Positions 8,793 through 18,669 of a stretch of DNA of 59,079 nt are shown here, piece by piece (the stretch's first letter is position 1; each line of letters begins with the position of its first letter). The notes under the pieces were generated by a model. The model was not told the origin of the DNA and did no database searches. It saw only the letters and a program-made list of their open reading frames with translations. A program made the position numbers and the translations under genes. Source of the DNA: Woeseiaceae bacterium (GTDB lineage Bacteria > Pseudomonadota > Gammaproteobacteria > Steroidobacterales > Woeseiaceae); contig JAPKEL010000009.1 in NCBI GenBank assembly GCA_028822065.1, positions 1-59,079 on the forward strand, read 5' to 3'.

Positions 8793-10910
8793 GTGAAACA
8801 TTCAGTATTAATCATAAATTTTTGTGTTTTTTTGTATTCCATAGCAGGAAGCGCAGAGGCTCAATCTCAAACTAATTTTGAATTTGATGCATATGAAGCC
8901 ACTATTACAAGGGATATTTGGGGTGTGCCGCATGTGCATGGCAATAAGGACGCGGACGCGGCTTTTGGATTAGCCTTTGCCCATGCTCATGATGACATCA
9001 AGAATATTGCAAAAAATATAGTGCTGTACAGAGCTGAGATGGGCTTAAAAAACGGACGTAAAGGGGCGGCGTCTGATTATTTAATCAAAGCGTTGAATAT
9101 TAGAAATTTGATTGAAAATAATTACACTGAAGTACTGTCACCAGAGGTAAGAGCAGTTATAAAAGGATATACAGCTGGTCTAAATTATTGGCAATCTGTT
9201 AATAATAACAATAAGTATAAATCAATATTTCCAATCACAGAATACGATGTAGTTTCTGGTTTTGTGGTTCAAAATCTTTTTTTCTCTGGCGTAGTTACTG
9301 AGATTGAAAGGCTGCAAAATTATGAAAATAATAATAAAAATGTTACTGCAACAAATAAAAGTGATTTATATCAGGCGCACCAGAAAATCTTAGGATCAAA
9401 TGCGTTAGCTCTGAACTTTAAGAAAACGGATGATGGCAGTACTCGTTTAGTGATTAATTCACATCAACCTTTGGATGGTCCTGTTGCTTGGTACGAGGCT
9501 CATGTTAGTAGTGATGAAGGTTGGAATATGATGGGAGGTTTGTTCCCAGGATCGCCCTTTATTTTTGTCGGTTTTAATGAAAATATAGGGTGGGGGTTGA
9601 CGGTTAACAAGCCCGATTTAACTGATACATATAAACTAAAATTGAATCCAGATGATGAAAATCAATATTTGTTGGATGATCAATGGATTGATTTTGAATT
9701 AGAAACTATTAGTCTGCCTATAAAAATCTTTGGACCGATTAAATGGACTTTCAAAAGAACGATAAAAAGATCCAAACATGGCCCAGTTATTGAGAATGAT
9801 AAGGGTGTATTTGCAATAAGATATGCAGGAATGAGCGATATACGTCAAGTTGAGCAATGGTATCGCTTAAATAAATCGAAAAATATTGATGACTGGCTGG
9901 CAGCAATGGACATGAGATCTATTGTTTCTTTTAATGCAATTTATGCAGATAAAGAAAAGAATATACTTTTTTTGCATAATGCCGCGGCTCCCCTTAGGCA
10001 TGAATTATTTGATTGGTCTATGCCAATAGACGGATCGGACAGTACATTGATATGGAACGAAAAAGTTCCATTAAAGGAGTTACCATTAATAATTAATCCT
10101 GATTCCGGTTGGTTGGTCAGCGTCAATCAAGATCCATTTAGAGTAACCAGTGCAAACTCTAATCTTAATAGAGGTGATTATTCTAAAACACTAGGATTGC
10201 AAACGCGTATGACCAATAGAGCGTATCGGGCATTGGAGTTATTGGAATCAGATCAAGTGATATCATCAGAAGAGTTATTGAAAATTAAATTTGATAATAA
10301 ATATTCCAAGCAATCGAGAGCTTTTAAGTACATCGAGCCATTACTTGATTATGCATTTGATGATGATAAATTAATTCAAGCACAAACGGTTCTGAGAGAG
10401 TGGGATCTCACTACAGATATGGACAGTAGAGGTGCTCCATTGGGTGTTTGTAGCTTAAGCCCTGAATGGCTTGCTGAACAAGAAAATAGAATGCCACCTG
10501 AGGTTTTATCGGTTTTTAGACAATGTGTAAAAGAAATTACTTCAAAATATAAACGAATTGATCCACTATGGTCCGAGGTCAATTATTTGATAAGAGGAAA
10601 CAAAAAATTACCCATTCAGGGAGGACCTGATACGCTCAGAGCGATTTATGGGGAAACTCAAAAAAATGCTTCACTTAAAGCGGTCGCTGGAGATGGCTTG
10701 GTTGTTTTTGTAGAATGGGATAAAGATGGAGCGCTCACCACTCGGAGTATCCATCAATATGGTAGTGCTACTCAAGATACACTGTCACCTCATTATGATG
10801 ATCAAGTGGAAATGTTTGCAGATGAAATGTTAAAAGACACTTATTTTGAAATTGAAGCCTTAGAAGCACACAAGGAATCAAGAATTACCGTACCGTTTAA
10901 TCATGACTAA
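8793..10910 (+). CDS. Penicillin-acylase-family N-terminal-nucleophile amidase, periplasmic
   Basis: A 705-residue Ntn-hydrolase precursor. It has a signal peptide (about residues 1-23, SAEA), an alpha region opening with TITRDIWGVPHVHG, and the autocleavage site G201-S202 in ILGSNALALN, where Ser202 becomes the N-terminal nucleophile of the beta chain. Relatives cleave amide bonds in beta-lactam side chains, N-acyl-homoserine lactones (PvdQ, QuiP), aculeacin or N-acyl amino acids; the sequence alone does not choose. The start is GTG at 8793 with AGAGG ten bases upstream. Its end overlaps the carboxylesterase gene by 8 bases, implying coupled translation and a shared task in releasing small molecules outside the inner membrane. 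Confidence 0.85.
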   Translation: MKHSVLIINFCVFLYSIAGSAEAQSQTNFEFDAYEATITRDIWGVPHVHGNKDADAAFGLAFAHAHDDIKNIAKNIVLYRAEMGLKNGRKGAASDYLIKALNIRNLIENNYTEVLSPEVRAVIKGYTAGLNYWQSVNNNNKYKSIFPITEYDVVSGFVVQNLFFSGVVTEIERLQNYENNNKNVTATNKSDLYQAHQKILGSNALALNFKKTDDGSTRLVINSHQPLDGPVAWYEAHVSSDEGWNMMGGLFPGSPFIFVGFNENIGWGLTVNKPDLTDTYKLKLNPDDENQYLLDDQWIDFELETISLPIKIFGPIKWTFKRTIKRSKHGPVIENDKGVFAIRYAGMSDIRQVEQWYRLNKSKNIDDWLAAMDMRSIVSFNAIYADKEKNILFLHNAAAPLRHELFDWSMPIDGSDSTLIWNEKVPLKELPLIINPDSGWLVSVNQDPFRVTSANSNLNRGDYSKTLGLQTRMTNRAYRALELLESDQVISSEELLKIKFDNKYSKQSRAFKYIEPLLDYAFDDDKLIQAQTVLREWDLTTDMDSRGAPLGVCSLSPEWLAEQENRMPPEVLSVFRQCVKEITSKYKRIDPLWSEVNYLIRGNKKLPIQGGPDTLRAIYGETQKNASLKAVAGDGLVVFVEWDKDGALTTRSIHQYGSATQDTLSPHYDDQVEMFADEMLKDTYFEIEALEAHKESRITVPFNHD

Positions 10911-12699
10911 CTTAAAATTATTTGTATATATATTGACTTGCTTTGCTTTGTTCGGCTGTGCGACAAAGAAAGAAAATATTATTAATTTTAGCCCTGATCA
11001 GGAATCAATCAGAGAATTATCAAGTGGCTCAGTGATTGGTTATACCCAAAATGAGACCTCTTTATGGTTGGGTATTCCTTATGCGCAGGCTCCAATCAAT
11101 GAGCTTAGATGGAAAGCGCCAAGAGATGTGACCCCTTGGAATCAAATCTATGATGCGACGAGTTTCGGTCAAGCATGCACTCAGATCGGATCTACTTTTG
11201 GCGACCCTACAGCAGTAGTTGGATCTGTTCATGGGTCTGAAGACTGTCTTTATTTGAATATATTCGCTCCGAAAGAAATAGCTACAAATGAAAAATTACC
11301 GGTTATGTTTTGGATTCATGGTGGCTCAAATACTATTGGCACTTCAAGTTTATACGATCCCAGCGTTTTAGCGTCATCCCAAAGAGTTATTGTGGTGTCT
11401 ATTAATTATCGACTTGGGATGTTTGGGTGGTTTTTACATCCAAGCATGATAACGATGTCCGTTACCCCGGAAGATAAATCGGGTAATTATGGCACTCTTG
11501 ATCAAATCGCAGCTTTAAAGTGGGTGAAAAAGAATATTGCTGAATTTGGCGGTGACAATAATAACATTACTATTTTTGGCGAATCAGCGGGGGGGCATAA
11601 TGTCTATGCATTGATGTTTTCGCCGTTAGCAGATGGGTTATTTCACAAGGCTATCTCTCAGAGCGGCAGTACAAAAACATCCAATCTGAATGAAACGATT
11701 AATTATTTTGATGACCCTATTGCCCCTGGAAATAAGAATAGTTCTAAAGAAGTAGTCAACCAATTACTAATTGCAGATGAAAAAGTTTTAAATCGTAAAG
11801 ATGCCGTGATGATGCAAAATAAAATGTCTGATGCCAATGTTTATGATTACTTGAAAAACCAAACTAAAGAACAAATTATTCAAACTTATTACGATAATTT
11901 AGATAATAAAGACTACATGCATCATGTCATAAGTGATGGTTATGTTTTACCTGGGAAGGGTATGGATTTTGCGAATACTGAAAAATTAAAAGATATTCCA
12001 ATTATCATGGGAACAAATAGAGATGAAATGAAGCTATTCCTTGCCTTTGATCCTGAATTTACTTCACAGAGATTTTCTTTGACATTTATAAAAAATCAGG
12101 ACTTTTATGATGTTTCATCTGAATACGGTTCGATGGGCTGGAAGGTTGCCGCAGTCGATAAACCAGCAACAGAACTGGTTGAATTAGGCAATCGGAATGT
12201 ATTTGGCTATCGTTTTGATTGGGATGAAGAACCAAACATATTTTTGATGGATTTTTCACAAATATTAGGTGCTGCTCATGCCATTGAAATACCTTTTGTT
12301 ATGGGAGGCCTAAAACTTGGTGGACTAGAGGAATATATGTTCGATGAAGAAAATATTGTTGCAGCAAAAAAATTATCTGAATCGATGATGTCATATTGGT
12401 CTGAATTTGCCTACGGTGGTAATCCAAATAAAGGTCGCAATGATGATCAATTGAAGTGGAATGCTTGGGGTAATGATGAAAAAGAAGACAAGTTTATTAT
12501 TCTTGATACGCCATCTGATGGTGGTTTAAGAATGGATTCTCAGGCTTCATCGTACTCAAGCTTAGTTGAGCAATTATTACTAGATCCAAGAATTCCAAAT
12601 GATGAAATGCGTTGTGAATTCTTGCAAAAAGCATTAGATTCCAATTGGATCATTGATAATAAAATATTAAATAGTGGGTTCTGTAATGGTTTTAACTAA
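10903..12699 (+). CDS. Type-B carboxylesterase lipoprotein
   Basis: A 598-residue carboxylesterase/cholinesterase-family enzyme. The signal sequence ends with the lipobox LFGC (Cys19), so it is predicted to be lipid-anchored in the periplasm or outer membrane. The family blocks are present: SVIGYTQNETSLWLGIPYA near the N-terminus, SEDCLYLNIFAP, the oxyanion motif IHGGS, NYRLGMFGW, and the nucleophile elbow GESAGG with Ser228. The gene starts inside the acylase gene (8-base overlap), so the two form a secreted amidase/esterase pair. Substrate unknown. The later His-containing segment (AAHAIEIPFVMGG, near residue 458) provides the expected catalytic His. Confidence 0.87.
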   Translation: MTNLKLFVYILTCFALFGCATKKENIINFSPDQESIRELSSGSVIGYTQNETSLWLGIPYAQAPINELRWKAPRDVTPWNQIYDATSFGQACTQIGSTFGDPTAVVGSVHGSEDCLYLNIFAPKEIATNEKLPVMFWIHGGSNTIGTSSLYDPSVLASSQRVIVVSINYRLGMFGWFLHPSMITMSVTPEDKSGNYGTLDQIAALKWVKKNIAEFGGDNNNITIFGESAGGHNVYALMFSPLADGLFHKAISQSGSTKTSNLNETINYFDDPIAPGNKNSSKEVVNQLLIADEKVLNRKDAVMMQNKMSDANVYDYLKNQTKEQIIQTYYDNLDNKDYMHHVISDGYVLPGKGMDFANTEKLKDIPIIMGTNRDEMKLFLAFDPEFTSQRFSLTFIKNQDFYDVSSEYGSMGWKVAAVDKPATELVELGNRNVFGYRFDWDEEPNIFLMDFSQILGAAHAIEIPFVMGGLKLGGLEEYMFDEENIVAAKKLSESMMSYWSEFAYGGNPNKGRNDDQLKWNAWGNDEKEDKFIILDTPSDGGLRMDSQASSYSSLVEQLLLDPRIPNDEMRCEFLQKALDSNWIIDNKILNSGFCNGFN

Positions 12700-12716
12700 A
12701 CGGTGCATTTAATTTT

Positions 12717-13664
12717 ATGCAATTTATTGATGCTAAAACTGTCGCTGATTTATTACCTTATGACCAACTTATTGAAGCCCTAAGAGCAGCCTTTAAAAAA
12801 CAGATTAATTCTCCTGAAAGAACTCAACATAGAATTGAAACAGACGATTCTGCTGATGCGACACTCTTAATGATGCCCGCTTGGAATAAAAATGAGCATA
12901 TTGGTATTAAAATTGTTTCTGTATTTCCAGGTAATACAAATAAGAATTTAAGTGCTGTCAATGCAAACTATTTTTTATTAGACGGAAAAAATGGATTACC
13001 GAAAGCTATTTTAGATGGTACTGAATTAACTTTAAGAAGAACTGCTTGTGCGTCAGCACTAGCAGCAGATTACTTAGCCAGAAGTGACATAGATTCATTG
13101 CTGATGGTGGGTACGGGTAATTTGGCGCCACACTTAATCGAAGCACATAGGCAATTGAGGGATATTTCTCGAGTGATGATATGGGGTAGAGATTATCAGA
13201 AAGCACAAACATTGGTTCAGAATCTAGAGTATAAAAATATTGAAATTACTGCGGTAACCAATCTTCATGATGCGGTGAGTGCTGCTGATTTAATTTCTTG
13301 TGCTACTCTCAGTGACAAAGCGCTTATTCATGGAAAATGGCTTAAACCCGGTCAACATCTTGATTTAGTTGGTTCATTTACACCAGAAATGCAAGAAGTC
13401 GATAGTGAGGCAATCTCAATAGCAAAGGTGGTAGTCGATACTTATGCAGGTGCATTAGCTGAATCAGGAGAATTGATTAAGGCAATAAAAGAGGGTGTTA
13501 TTTCAAAAGAAGACATAGTGGCTGAGCTGTCTGAATTAATTAAACGAGAAAAAATAGGCAGAAATAATGAAAATGAGATAACTTTATTTAAATCTGTAGG
13601 CGCAGCATTGGAAGATTTAACTGCTGCAGAATTAGTATTAAAGAATTTATCTGAAGTTATTTAG
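12717..13664 (+). CDS. Ornithine cyclodeaminase/mu-crystallin family protein
   Basis: A 315-residue NAD(P)-binding protein. It shows the family's N-terminal dimerisation half, the conserved AILDGTELTLRRTACASALAADYLA region (residues ~97-121, read in pieces), and the Rossmann loop VGTGNLAPH at 131-139. Family activities include ornithine cyclodeamination, alanine dehydrogenase, ketimine reductase (mu-crystallin) and delta-1-pyrroline-2-carboxylate reductase; the sequence does not settle which. It lies 17 bases after the esterase and 29 bases before an amino-acid-type symporter, so it probably acts on an imported or released amino or imino acid. Confidence 0.83.
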   Translation: MQFIDAKTVADLLPYDQLIEALRAAFKKQINSPERTQHRIETDDSADATLLMMPAWNKNEHIGIKIVSVFPGNTNKNLSAVNANYFLLDGKNGLPKAILDGTELTLRRTACASALAADYLARSDIDSLLMVGTGNLAPHLIEAHRQLRDISRVMIWGRDYQKAQTLVQNLEYKNIEITAVTNLHDAVSAADLISCATLSDKALIHGKWLKPGQHLDLVGSFTPEMQEVDSEAISIAKVVVDTYAGALAESGELIKAIKEGVISKEDIVAELSELIKREKIGRNNENEITLFKSVGAALEDLTAAELVLKNLSEVI

Positions 13665-13693
13665 TTAGGTGCAATTATTTATGGAGATTTCAA

Positions 13694-15076
13694 ATGGTTG
13701 AGCAGGTAAAACAAAGACTCGAATGGTCTTCGAGATTGGTTTTTATTATGGCATGTGTTGGAGGCGCTGTTGGCCTCGGAAATATTTGGATGTTTCCCTA
13801 TAAAGCCGGTACTAATGGTGGCGGTGCTTTTGTTCTGATTTATATTGCTGCAGTAATTTTACTTGCCTTGCCGGTCTGCATAGCAGAATTGATGATTGGT
13901 CGACGGGGTAGGGGTGGACCTCCAAATGCGATTGAGAGAGTAGCTATCGAATCTGGGCATTCAAAAAATTGGCGATGGATGGGCGTCATCCTTGCCGGAG
14001 TTGGTGCCATTTTTGCACTTTCTTTTTATTCTGTAGTGGGAGGGTGGACCGTTGCCTTCGCTGTAAAAACTGCTTCAGGCCAGTTAGTTGGCTTGCAAAC
14101 AGAGCAGATAAAAAGTCTTTTTGATGAATTAAATGCCAATCCCATAGAACTTTATACTTGGTTTTCTGTATTCATTGGGATGACTGTTTATATATCTTCT
14201 CGAGGCTTGCATAAGGGTCTAGAGCAAGCGGTAAAACTAATGATGCCAGCATTATTTATTATGCTAATAATTATGGCTGTTTATTCAGCTATTATCGGAG
14301 ATTTCTCTGCAGCGGTAAATTTTTTATTCACTCCAGATTTTTCTAAAGTAGATACTAATGTAGTGATGACAGCTTTTGGACAAGCTTTCTTCTCAGTCAG
14401 CGTGGGATTAACAAATCTTGTGGCTTATGGGGCTTACTTGAAAAAAGATGTCAATATCCCCGGGTCCGCCACCATTATCGTGGGTGCAGATAGTTTGGTT
14501 GCCATATTGGCGGGATTGGCTGTTTTTCCAATAATTTTTGCTTATGGGATCGAGCCAAGTGGCGGCGCAGGTTTAGTGTTTCAAGCGTTACCCATTGCCT
14601 TTGCTCAAACATCTGGTGGTATGGTATTCGGAGCTTTATTTTTCATATTGTTATTTTTTGCAGCACTGACATCTTCCATAGCAATGATTGAAGCGCCGGT
14701 CTCATGGTTATGCGATGAAACTAAATTATCAAGACGTATGTCCGCAGTAACGGTTGGATTTGTAGGTTTTATTCTTGGGTCTTTGGCTGCCCTTTCATTT
14801 AATGTATTTTCTGATATTCGTCCTTTGGCTGGAATATCTATGTTTAGTGACAAGGGATTTTTTGATGTGTTTGCAACTATAGCATCGGATATTATAATGC
14901 CACTTGGTGGGTTGATGATCGCATTATTTTCAGGTTGGGTCGTAAAAAGAAAATACAGTTTAGAAGAACTTTTTGAAAATAAAAATCAAAAAATTCATGC
15001 AGTTTGGTTATTTTTAGTACGGTATTTTGCTCCATTCTTATTGATCCTGCTTTTTTATCAAATAATTAGTGCATAA
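13694..15076 (+). CDS. Sodium-dependent symporter, neurotransmitter:sodium symporter family
   Basis: A 460-residue inner-membrane transporter with about 11-12 helices. Helix 1 carries the substrate/sodium-binding signature GGAVGLGNIWMFPY (residues 23-36), followed by KAGTNGGGAF. Bacterial members such as LeuT, TnaT and MhsT import amino acids, including tryptophan. The gene lies directly before a formamidase-like hydrolase and a tryptophan-dioxygenase homologue (17-base gap), which makes tryptophan or a related indole compound a reasonable guess for the substrate, by context only. GGAGATTT precedes the ATG as a usable ribosome-binding site. Confidence 0.88.
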   Translation: MVEQVKQRLEWSSRLVFIMACVGGAVGLGNIWMFPYKAGTNGGGAFVLIYIAAVILLALPVCIAELMIGRRGRGGPPNAIERVAIESGHSKNWRWMGVILAGVGAIFALSFYSVVGGWTVAFAVKTASGQLVGLQTEQIKSLFDELNANPIELYTWFSVFIGMTVYISSRGLHKGLEQAVKLMMPALFIMLIIMAVYSAIIGDFSAAVNFLFTPDFSKVDTNVVMTAFGQAFFSVSVGLTNLVAYGAYLKKDVNIPGSATIIVGADSLVAILAGLAVFPIIFAYGIEPSGGAGLVFQALPIAFAQTSGGMVFGALFFILLFFAALTSSIAMIEAPVSWLCDETKLSRRMSAVTVGFVGFILGSLAALSFNVFSDIRPLAGISMFSDKGFFDVFATIASDIIMPLGGLMIALFSGWVVKRKYSLEELFENKNQKIHAVWLFLVRYFAPFLLILLFYQIISA

Positions 15077-15093
15077 AAGTATTATAGAGATTT

Positions 15094-15975
15094 ATGACAG
15101 TTGACAGATCTAGTTGGAAGGCAATGGATAAGGTTACACTGGAGACAGAGTATTCTCCTAGTTCTTGTGTTCCTAATTATGAAGAATTAGTTGCTAGGTA
15201 TACTTCCGAGTCTATTGCTATGGAGAATATGGTCTCTTTTAAAAAAGACCTAATGTATGATAGAAAATCAAAAGAATGCTTGGATTTATGTACAACTAGC
15301 AATCCAAAATCACCTCTATTGGTGTTTATCCATGGCGGATATTGGCAATTTTTGGGTAAAAATGATTCTTTATTTCCGGCAAAAAGTTTCAGAGACTCAG
15401 GCATTGCTTATTGTGCAGTTGATTACACAATAGCGCCTAAAGCAAGCATTAATGAGATGGTTGAGCAATGCAGAAGATCAATTCAATGGCTTTATAAAAA
15501 TGCAATAGAATATGGTTATGACTCCGATCAAATTTTTGTTTCTGGGCATTCTGCAGGAGCGCATCTAGCTGCTATGGTCATTCTAACTGATTGGAGTAAA
15601 TATGATTTACCCAGTGATGTAATAAAAGGTGGAACGTTGTTAAGTGGCGTTTTTGATATTCAGCCCATTGTAAAAACCTATATCAATGAACCATTAAGAT
15701 TGGACCTAAAAGAGGCAAAAATATTAAGTCCATTGTTCGGGATCAATAAAAATGATACTGAACTTATTGTTTGTTGGGGTGAAAATGAAACCTCTGAATT
15801 TAAAAGACAAAGTATTGAATTCGAAAAAAAGTGGAAAGAAATGGGGAATAGAAGTAGTTTATTAGAGGTTAGTAGCGCTAATCATTTTGATATACTTTTT
15901 TATATGTTGGAAGAAAATTGCTCATTAAAAGATCTAATGATGAATCAAATCATAGGAGGGAAAAATGATTTTTGA
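15094..15975 (+). CDS. Kynurenine-formamidase-like alpha/beta hydrolase
   Basis: A 293-residue alpha/beta hydrolase of the Afmid/Bna7 type. The oxyanion motif HGGYW (residues 80-84) and the nucleophile elbow GHSAGAH with Ser153 are both characteristic of eukaryote-type N-formylkynurenine formamidases, and His264 (SSANHFDI) completes the triad. Its 3' end overlaps the tryptophan-dioxygenase gene by 11 bases, which strongly supports hydrolysis of N-formylkynurenine to kynurenine and formate. It is unrelated to the common bacterial KynB, which is a metal-dependent cyclase-fold enzyme. No signal peptide; cytoplasmic. Confidence 0.78.
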   Translation: MTVDRSSWKAMDKVTLETEYSPSSCVPNYEELVARYTSESIAMENMVSFKKDLMYDRKSKECLDLCTTSNPKSPLLVFIHGGYWQFLGKNDSLFPAKSFRDSGIAYCAVDYTIAPKASINEMVEQCRRSIQWLYKNAIEYGYDSDQIFVSGHSAGAHLAAMVILTDWSKYDLPSDVIKGGTLLSGVFDIQPIVKTYINEPLRLDLKEAKILSPLFGINKNDTELIVCWGENETSEFKRQSIEFEKKWKEMGNRSSLLEVSSANHFDILFYMLEENCSLKDLMMNQIIGGKNDF

Positions 15976-16900
15976 TTTTGAAATTCCAGATATCATTGAT
16001 ATTGAAAAAGTAGATGGCTCTCCGAAGCCACGAAAGATGACGATTGGCTCCGAAGCCTCGAGACAAGAGACAGTTAAAATGACCGAAGGTCAACCAATCA
16101 CTGAATTCGAAGGCAATACCAATCCTTATATAGACTATGAAAGTATTGATTTGTTATTGAGCCTTCAGCACCCTCGATCTCAGGGTTATGATGAAATGTG
16201 TTTTATTGTAATGGGCCAATCAAAAGAGTTACTTTTCAAATCTATTTACTATGAATTGTATAATGCTCGACTTAGAGTGATCGCAGATGATTTACCGAAT
16301 GCTTCACTTATGATAGCTCGATCTAAAGAAATTATGTTGTTACTTACAAAGTTTTGGGATGTATTGGCTACGATAAGGCCTGAAGGTTTTAAATCATTTA
16401 GAGATTACTTAAATGTGGCTTCTGGACAGCAATCTTTTATGTTTCGGCATGTAGAATTTATTTTAGGAAATAAAAATAAAGCGATGGCCGCTGTACATAA
16501 AAACGTTAGTCACGTGTATCCGGCAATTATGAAAAACCTTGAAACACCGAGTTTTTATGATGAGGTGATTAAATTATTACAAAGAAGGGGTTTTGATATA
16601 TCTTCAGAATGCCTAGATCGTGATTGGACTAAATTATACCAAAGTCATGAAAGTATCGAACAAGCTTGGTTAAAAATATACAAGAATCCTCAGTCGACAA
16701 ATGATTTGTATCTATTTGGCGAATTACTGACTGAATTTGCTGATATTTTTTCCAGATATCGTTTTCAACATTTTACGACAGTGGAGCGTATTTTAGGATT
16801 TAAGCCTGGTACCGGAGGTTCTGCGGGAGTGAATTGGCTAAAAACCATGGCAGCGCATCGATTTTTTCCAGAATTATGGTCCATGCGTACTCAATTATAG
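15965..16900 (+). CDS. kynA: Tryptophan 2,3-dioxygenase, divergent
   Basis: A 311-residue haem dioxygenase that opens the indole ring of tryptophan. The proximal haem ligand is His269 in FQHFTTVERILGFK, followed by PGTGGSAGV with the Thr283 that contacts substrate. Arg146 (SFRDYL), the carboxylate-binding residue, and Phe80 are kept. However, the distal His that contacts the indole nitrogen (His55 in the Xanthomonas enzyme, in QHQTSELW) is replaced by Gly84 (VMGQSKELL), the following Trp by Leu, and the usual Tyr before FRD by Phe142. It overlaps the formamidase-like gene by 11 bases. It could be a true TDO with altered kinetics or a family member acting on another indole. Confidence 0.8.
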   Translation: MIFDFEIPDIIDIEKVDGSPKPRKMTIGSEASRQETVKMTEGQPITEFEGNTNPYIDYESIDLLLSLQHPRSQGYDEMCFIVMGQSKELLFKSIYYELYNARLRVIADDLPNASLMIARSKEIMLLLTKFWDVLATIRPEGFKSFRDYLNVASGQQSFMFRHVEFILGNKNKAMAAVHKNVSHVYPAIMKNLETPSFYDEVIKLLQRRGFDISSECLDRDWTKLYQSHESIEQAWLKIYKNPQSTNDLYLFGELLTEFADIFSRYRFQHFTTVERILGFKPGTGGSAGVNWLKTMAAHRFFPELWSMRTQL

Positions 16901-16929
16901 AGCAAAAAAAGCGAAGTTGAACGGAGCAA

Positions 16930-18657
16930 ATGATGAAAAATGTATCCGAATTAAATTATATAAAAATATTATTTTTGTTTGGTTTTTTATTATTCTCTAT
17001 GATGGGTTGTTCTGGTGAGAATGAAAAGCAAACCGCTATGAGTGAAGGTGACAACCAACCCAACATACTTTTGATTGTGGTTGATGATCTTGGGTACACA
17101 GATCTTGGTGCATTTGGTAGCGAAATTGCTACCCCTAATCTTGATGCATTAGCAAATGCGGGCATGATGCTAACGAACTATTATGTGGCTCCGACTTGCT
17201 CGCCTACCCGAGCTATGTTGCTCTCAGGAGTTGATAATCACCTTGCAGGTATGGGTACCATGCATAATGAACAATCTGATAATCAAAGAAATAAACCAGG
17301 CTATGAAGGATATTTGAATTTTCAAGTTGCCGCATTGCCGAATATTTTAAAAGACAACGGTTATCACACTTATATGACTGGAAAGTGGCATCTTGGTTAC
17401 GAGGAAGAAACCAGTCCAACAGCCAGAGGGTTTGAGCGTTCTTATGCCCTATTAGCCGGCGGCGCGGGTCATTTTAGTAATATGATGTCAATTCTTGGCT
17501 CAAATAAAGCCCCTTATAGAGAAGATGGAATGTTAGTTGATTCGTTGCCGGAGAATTTTTACTCGACAAAATTTTATACCAATAAAATGATTGAATACAT
17601 CGATAGTAACCATTCAGATAACAAACCTTTTTTTGGTTATTTAGCCTATTCTGCTCCTCACTGGCCACTTCAAGCCCCAATAGAATCGATTGAAAAGCAT
17701 GCTGGTAATTACGATGCAGGCTATGAGGTTCTTTATCAACAACGAATGCGGAAATTAAAAGCATTAAGCTTGATTGATCAAGGCATACCTGATTCTTTAA
17801 ACTTGCCTGAGGATATTCCATGGAATGACCTCAGTGATGATGAGAAAAAAAGGTCCAGTAAACTGATGGAAATCTATGCAGCAATGGTGAGCGATCTAGA
17901 TCACTACATAGGTAATCTAATTGATCATTTAAAAGATATTGATGAATTTGAAAATACTTTCATCTTTTTTATGTCTGATAATGGACCAGAAGGGCACCCA
18001 CTGGAAAAAAGTTTTTCAGAATATGGTATCGCTAATAAGTTAAGTACTTGTTGCGATCACAGTTACGAGAATATGGGTAATGCTAATTCGTATCTTTGGT
18101 ATGGACCTGAATGGGCGCGAGCAGGAGCGGGCCCATGGCGTCGATTCAAAGGATTTACTTCCGAAGGTGGAATTCGTGCACCAGCATTTGCCCATTATCC
18201 TTTGTTGAATGATTCCAGCACAAAAGACAGTGTTATTCATGTTAAGGATGTTATGCCCACATTATTAGAATTAGCCAATATTACCCATCCCGGATCTGCC
18301 TACAAAGGGAGAGAAATACTGACAATGCAAGGAACTTCTATCTTACCGTTGCTAATGAGTGATGTTGATTATATTCATGATCAAGAGCATGTTGAAGGTT
18401 GGGAGTTATTTGGCAAGACTGCCGTGAGAAAAGGAGACTGGAAGATCATCCAAGAACCACAAGACGATTTTTTTTCATGGCAAACACCTTTGGCAGATAA
18501 TTATGATTGGCAGTTATTTAATTTAAAAGAAGATCCGTCTGAACTGAATAATCTGGCGAAAACACAGCCTAAAAAAATGAAAGAAATGCTGGCTGCGTGG
18601 CAGGCCTATAAAAAAGAAAATAATGTGATTATCCCTGAAAGTGTAATGGGGTTTTAG
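16930..18657 (+). CDS. Sulfatase (arylsulfatase family), lipoprotein
   Basis: A 575-residue formylglycine-dependent sulfatase. Metal ligands begin with VDDLGYTDLG (Asp52, Asp53), and the sulfatase signature C90-S-P-T-R contains the Cys that must be oxidised to formylglycine. Further family blocks are MTGKWHLGY, APHWPLQAP and SDNGPEG. The N-terminus has a hydrophobic segment ending in MMGC, so Cys27 is a likely lipidation site and the enzyme acts in the periplasm. No formylglycine-generating enzyme or anaerobic maturase is encoded in this window. It follows the dioxygenase gene by 29 bases. Its substrate, probably an organic sulfate ester, is unknown. Confidence 0.9.
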   Translation: MMKNVSELNYIKILFLFGFLLFSMMGCSGENEKQTAMSEGDNQPNILLIVVDDLGYTDLGAFGSEIATPNLDALANAGMMLTNYYVAPTCSPTRAMLLSGVDNHLAGMGTMHNEQSDNQRNKPGYEGYLNFQVAALPNILKDNGYHTYMTGKWHLGYEEETSPTARGFERSYALLAGGAGHFSNMMSILGSNKAPYREDGMLVDSLPENFYSTKFYTNKMIEYIDSNHSDNKPFFGYLAYSAPHWPLQAPIESIEKHAGNYDAGYEVLYQQRMRKLKALSLIDQGIPDSLNLPEDIPWNDLSDDEKKRSSKLMEIYAAMVSDLDHYIGNLIDHLKDIDEFENTFIFFMSDNGPEGHPLEKSFSEYGIANKLSTCCDHSYENMGNANSYLWYGPEWARAGAGPWRRFKGFTSEGGIRAPAFAHYPLLNDSSTKDSVIHVKDVMPTLLELANITHPGSAYKGREILTMQGTSILPLLMSDVDYIHDQEHVEGWELFGKTAVRKGDWKIIQEPQDDFFSWQTPLADNYDWQLFNLKEDPSELNNLAKTQPKKMKEMLAAWQAYKKENNVIIPESVMGF

Positions 18658-18669
18658 GCTGTTTAAATT

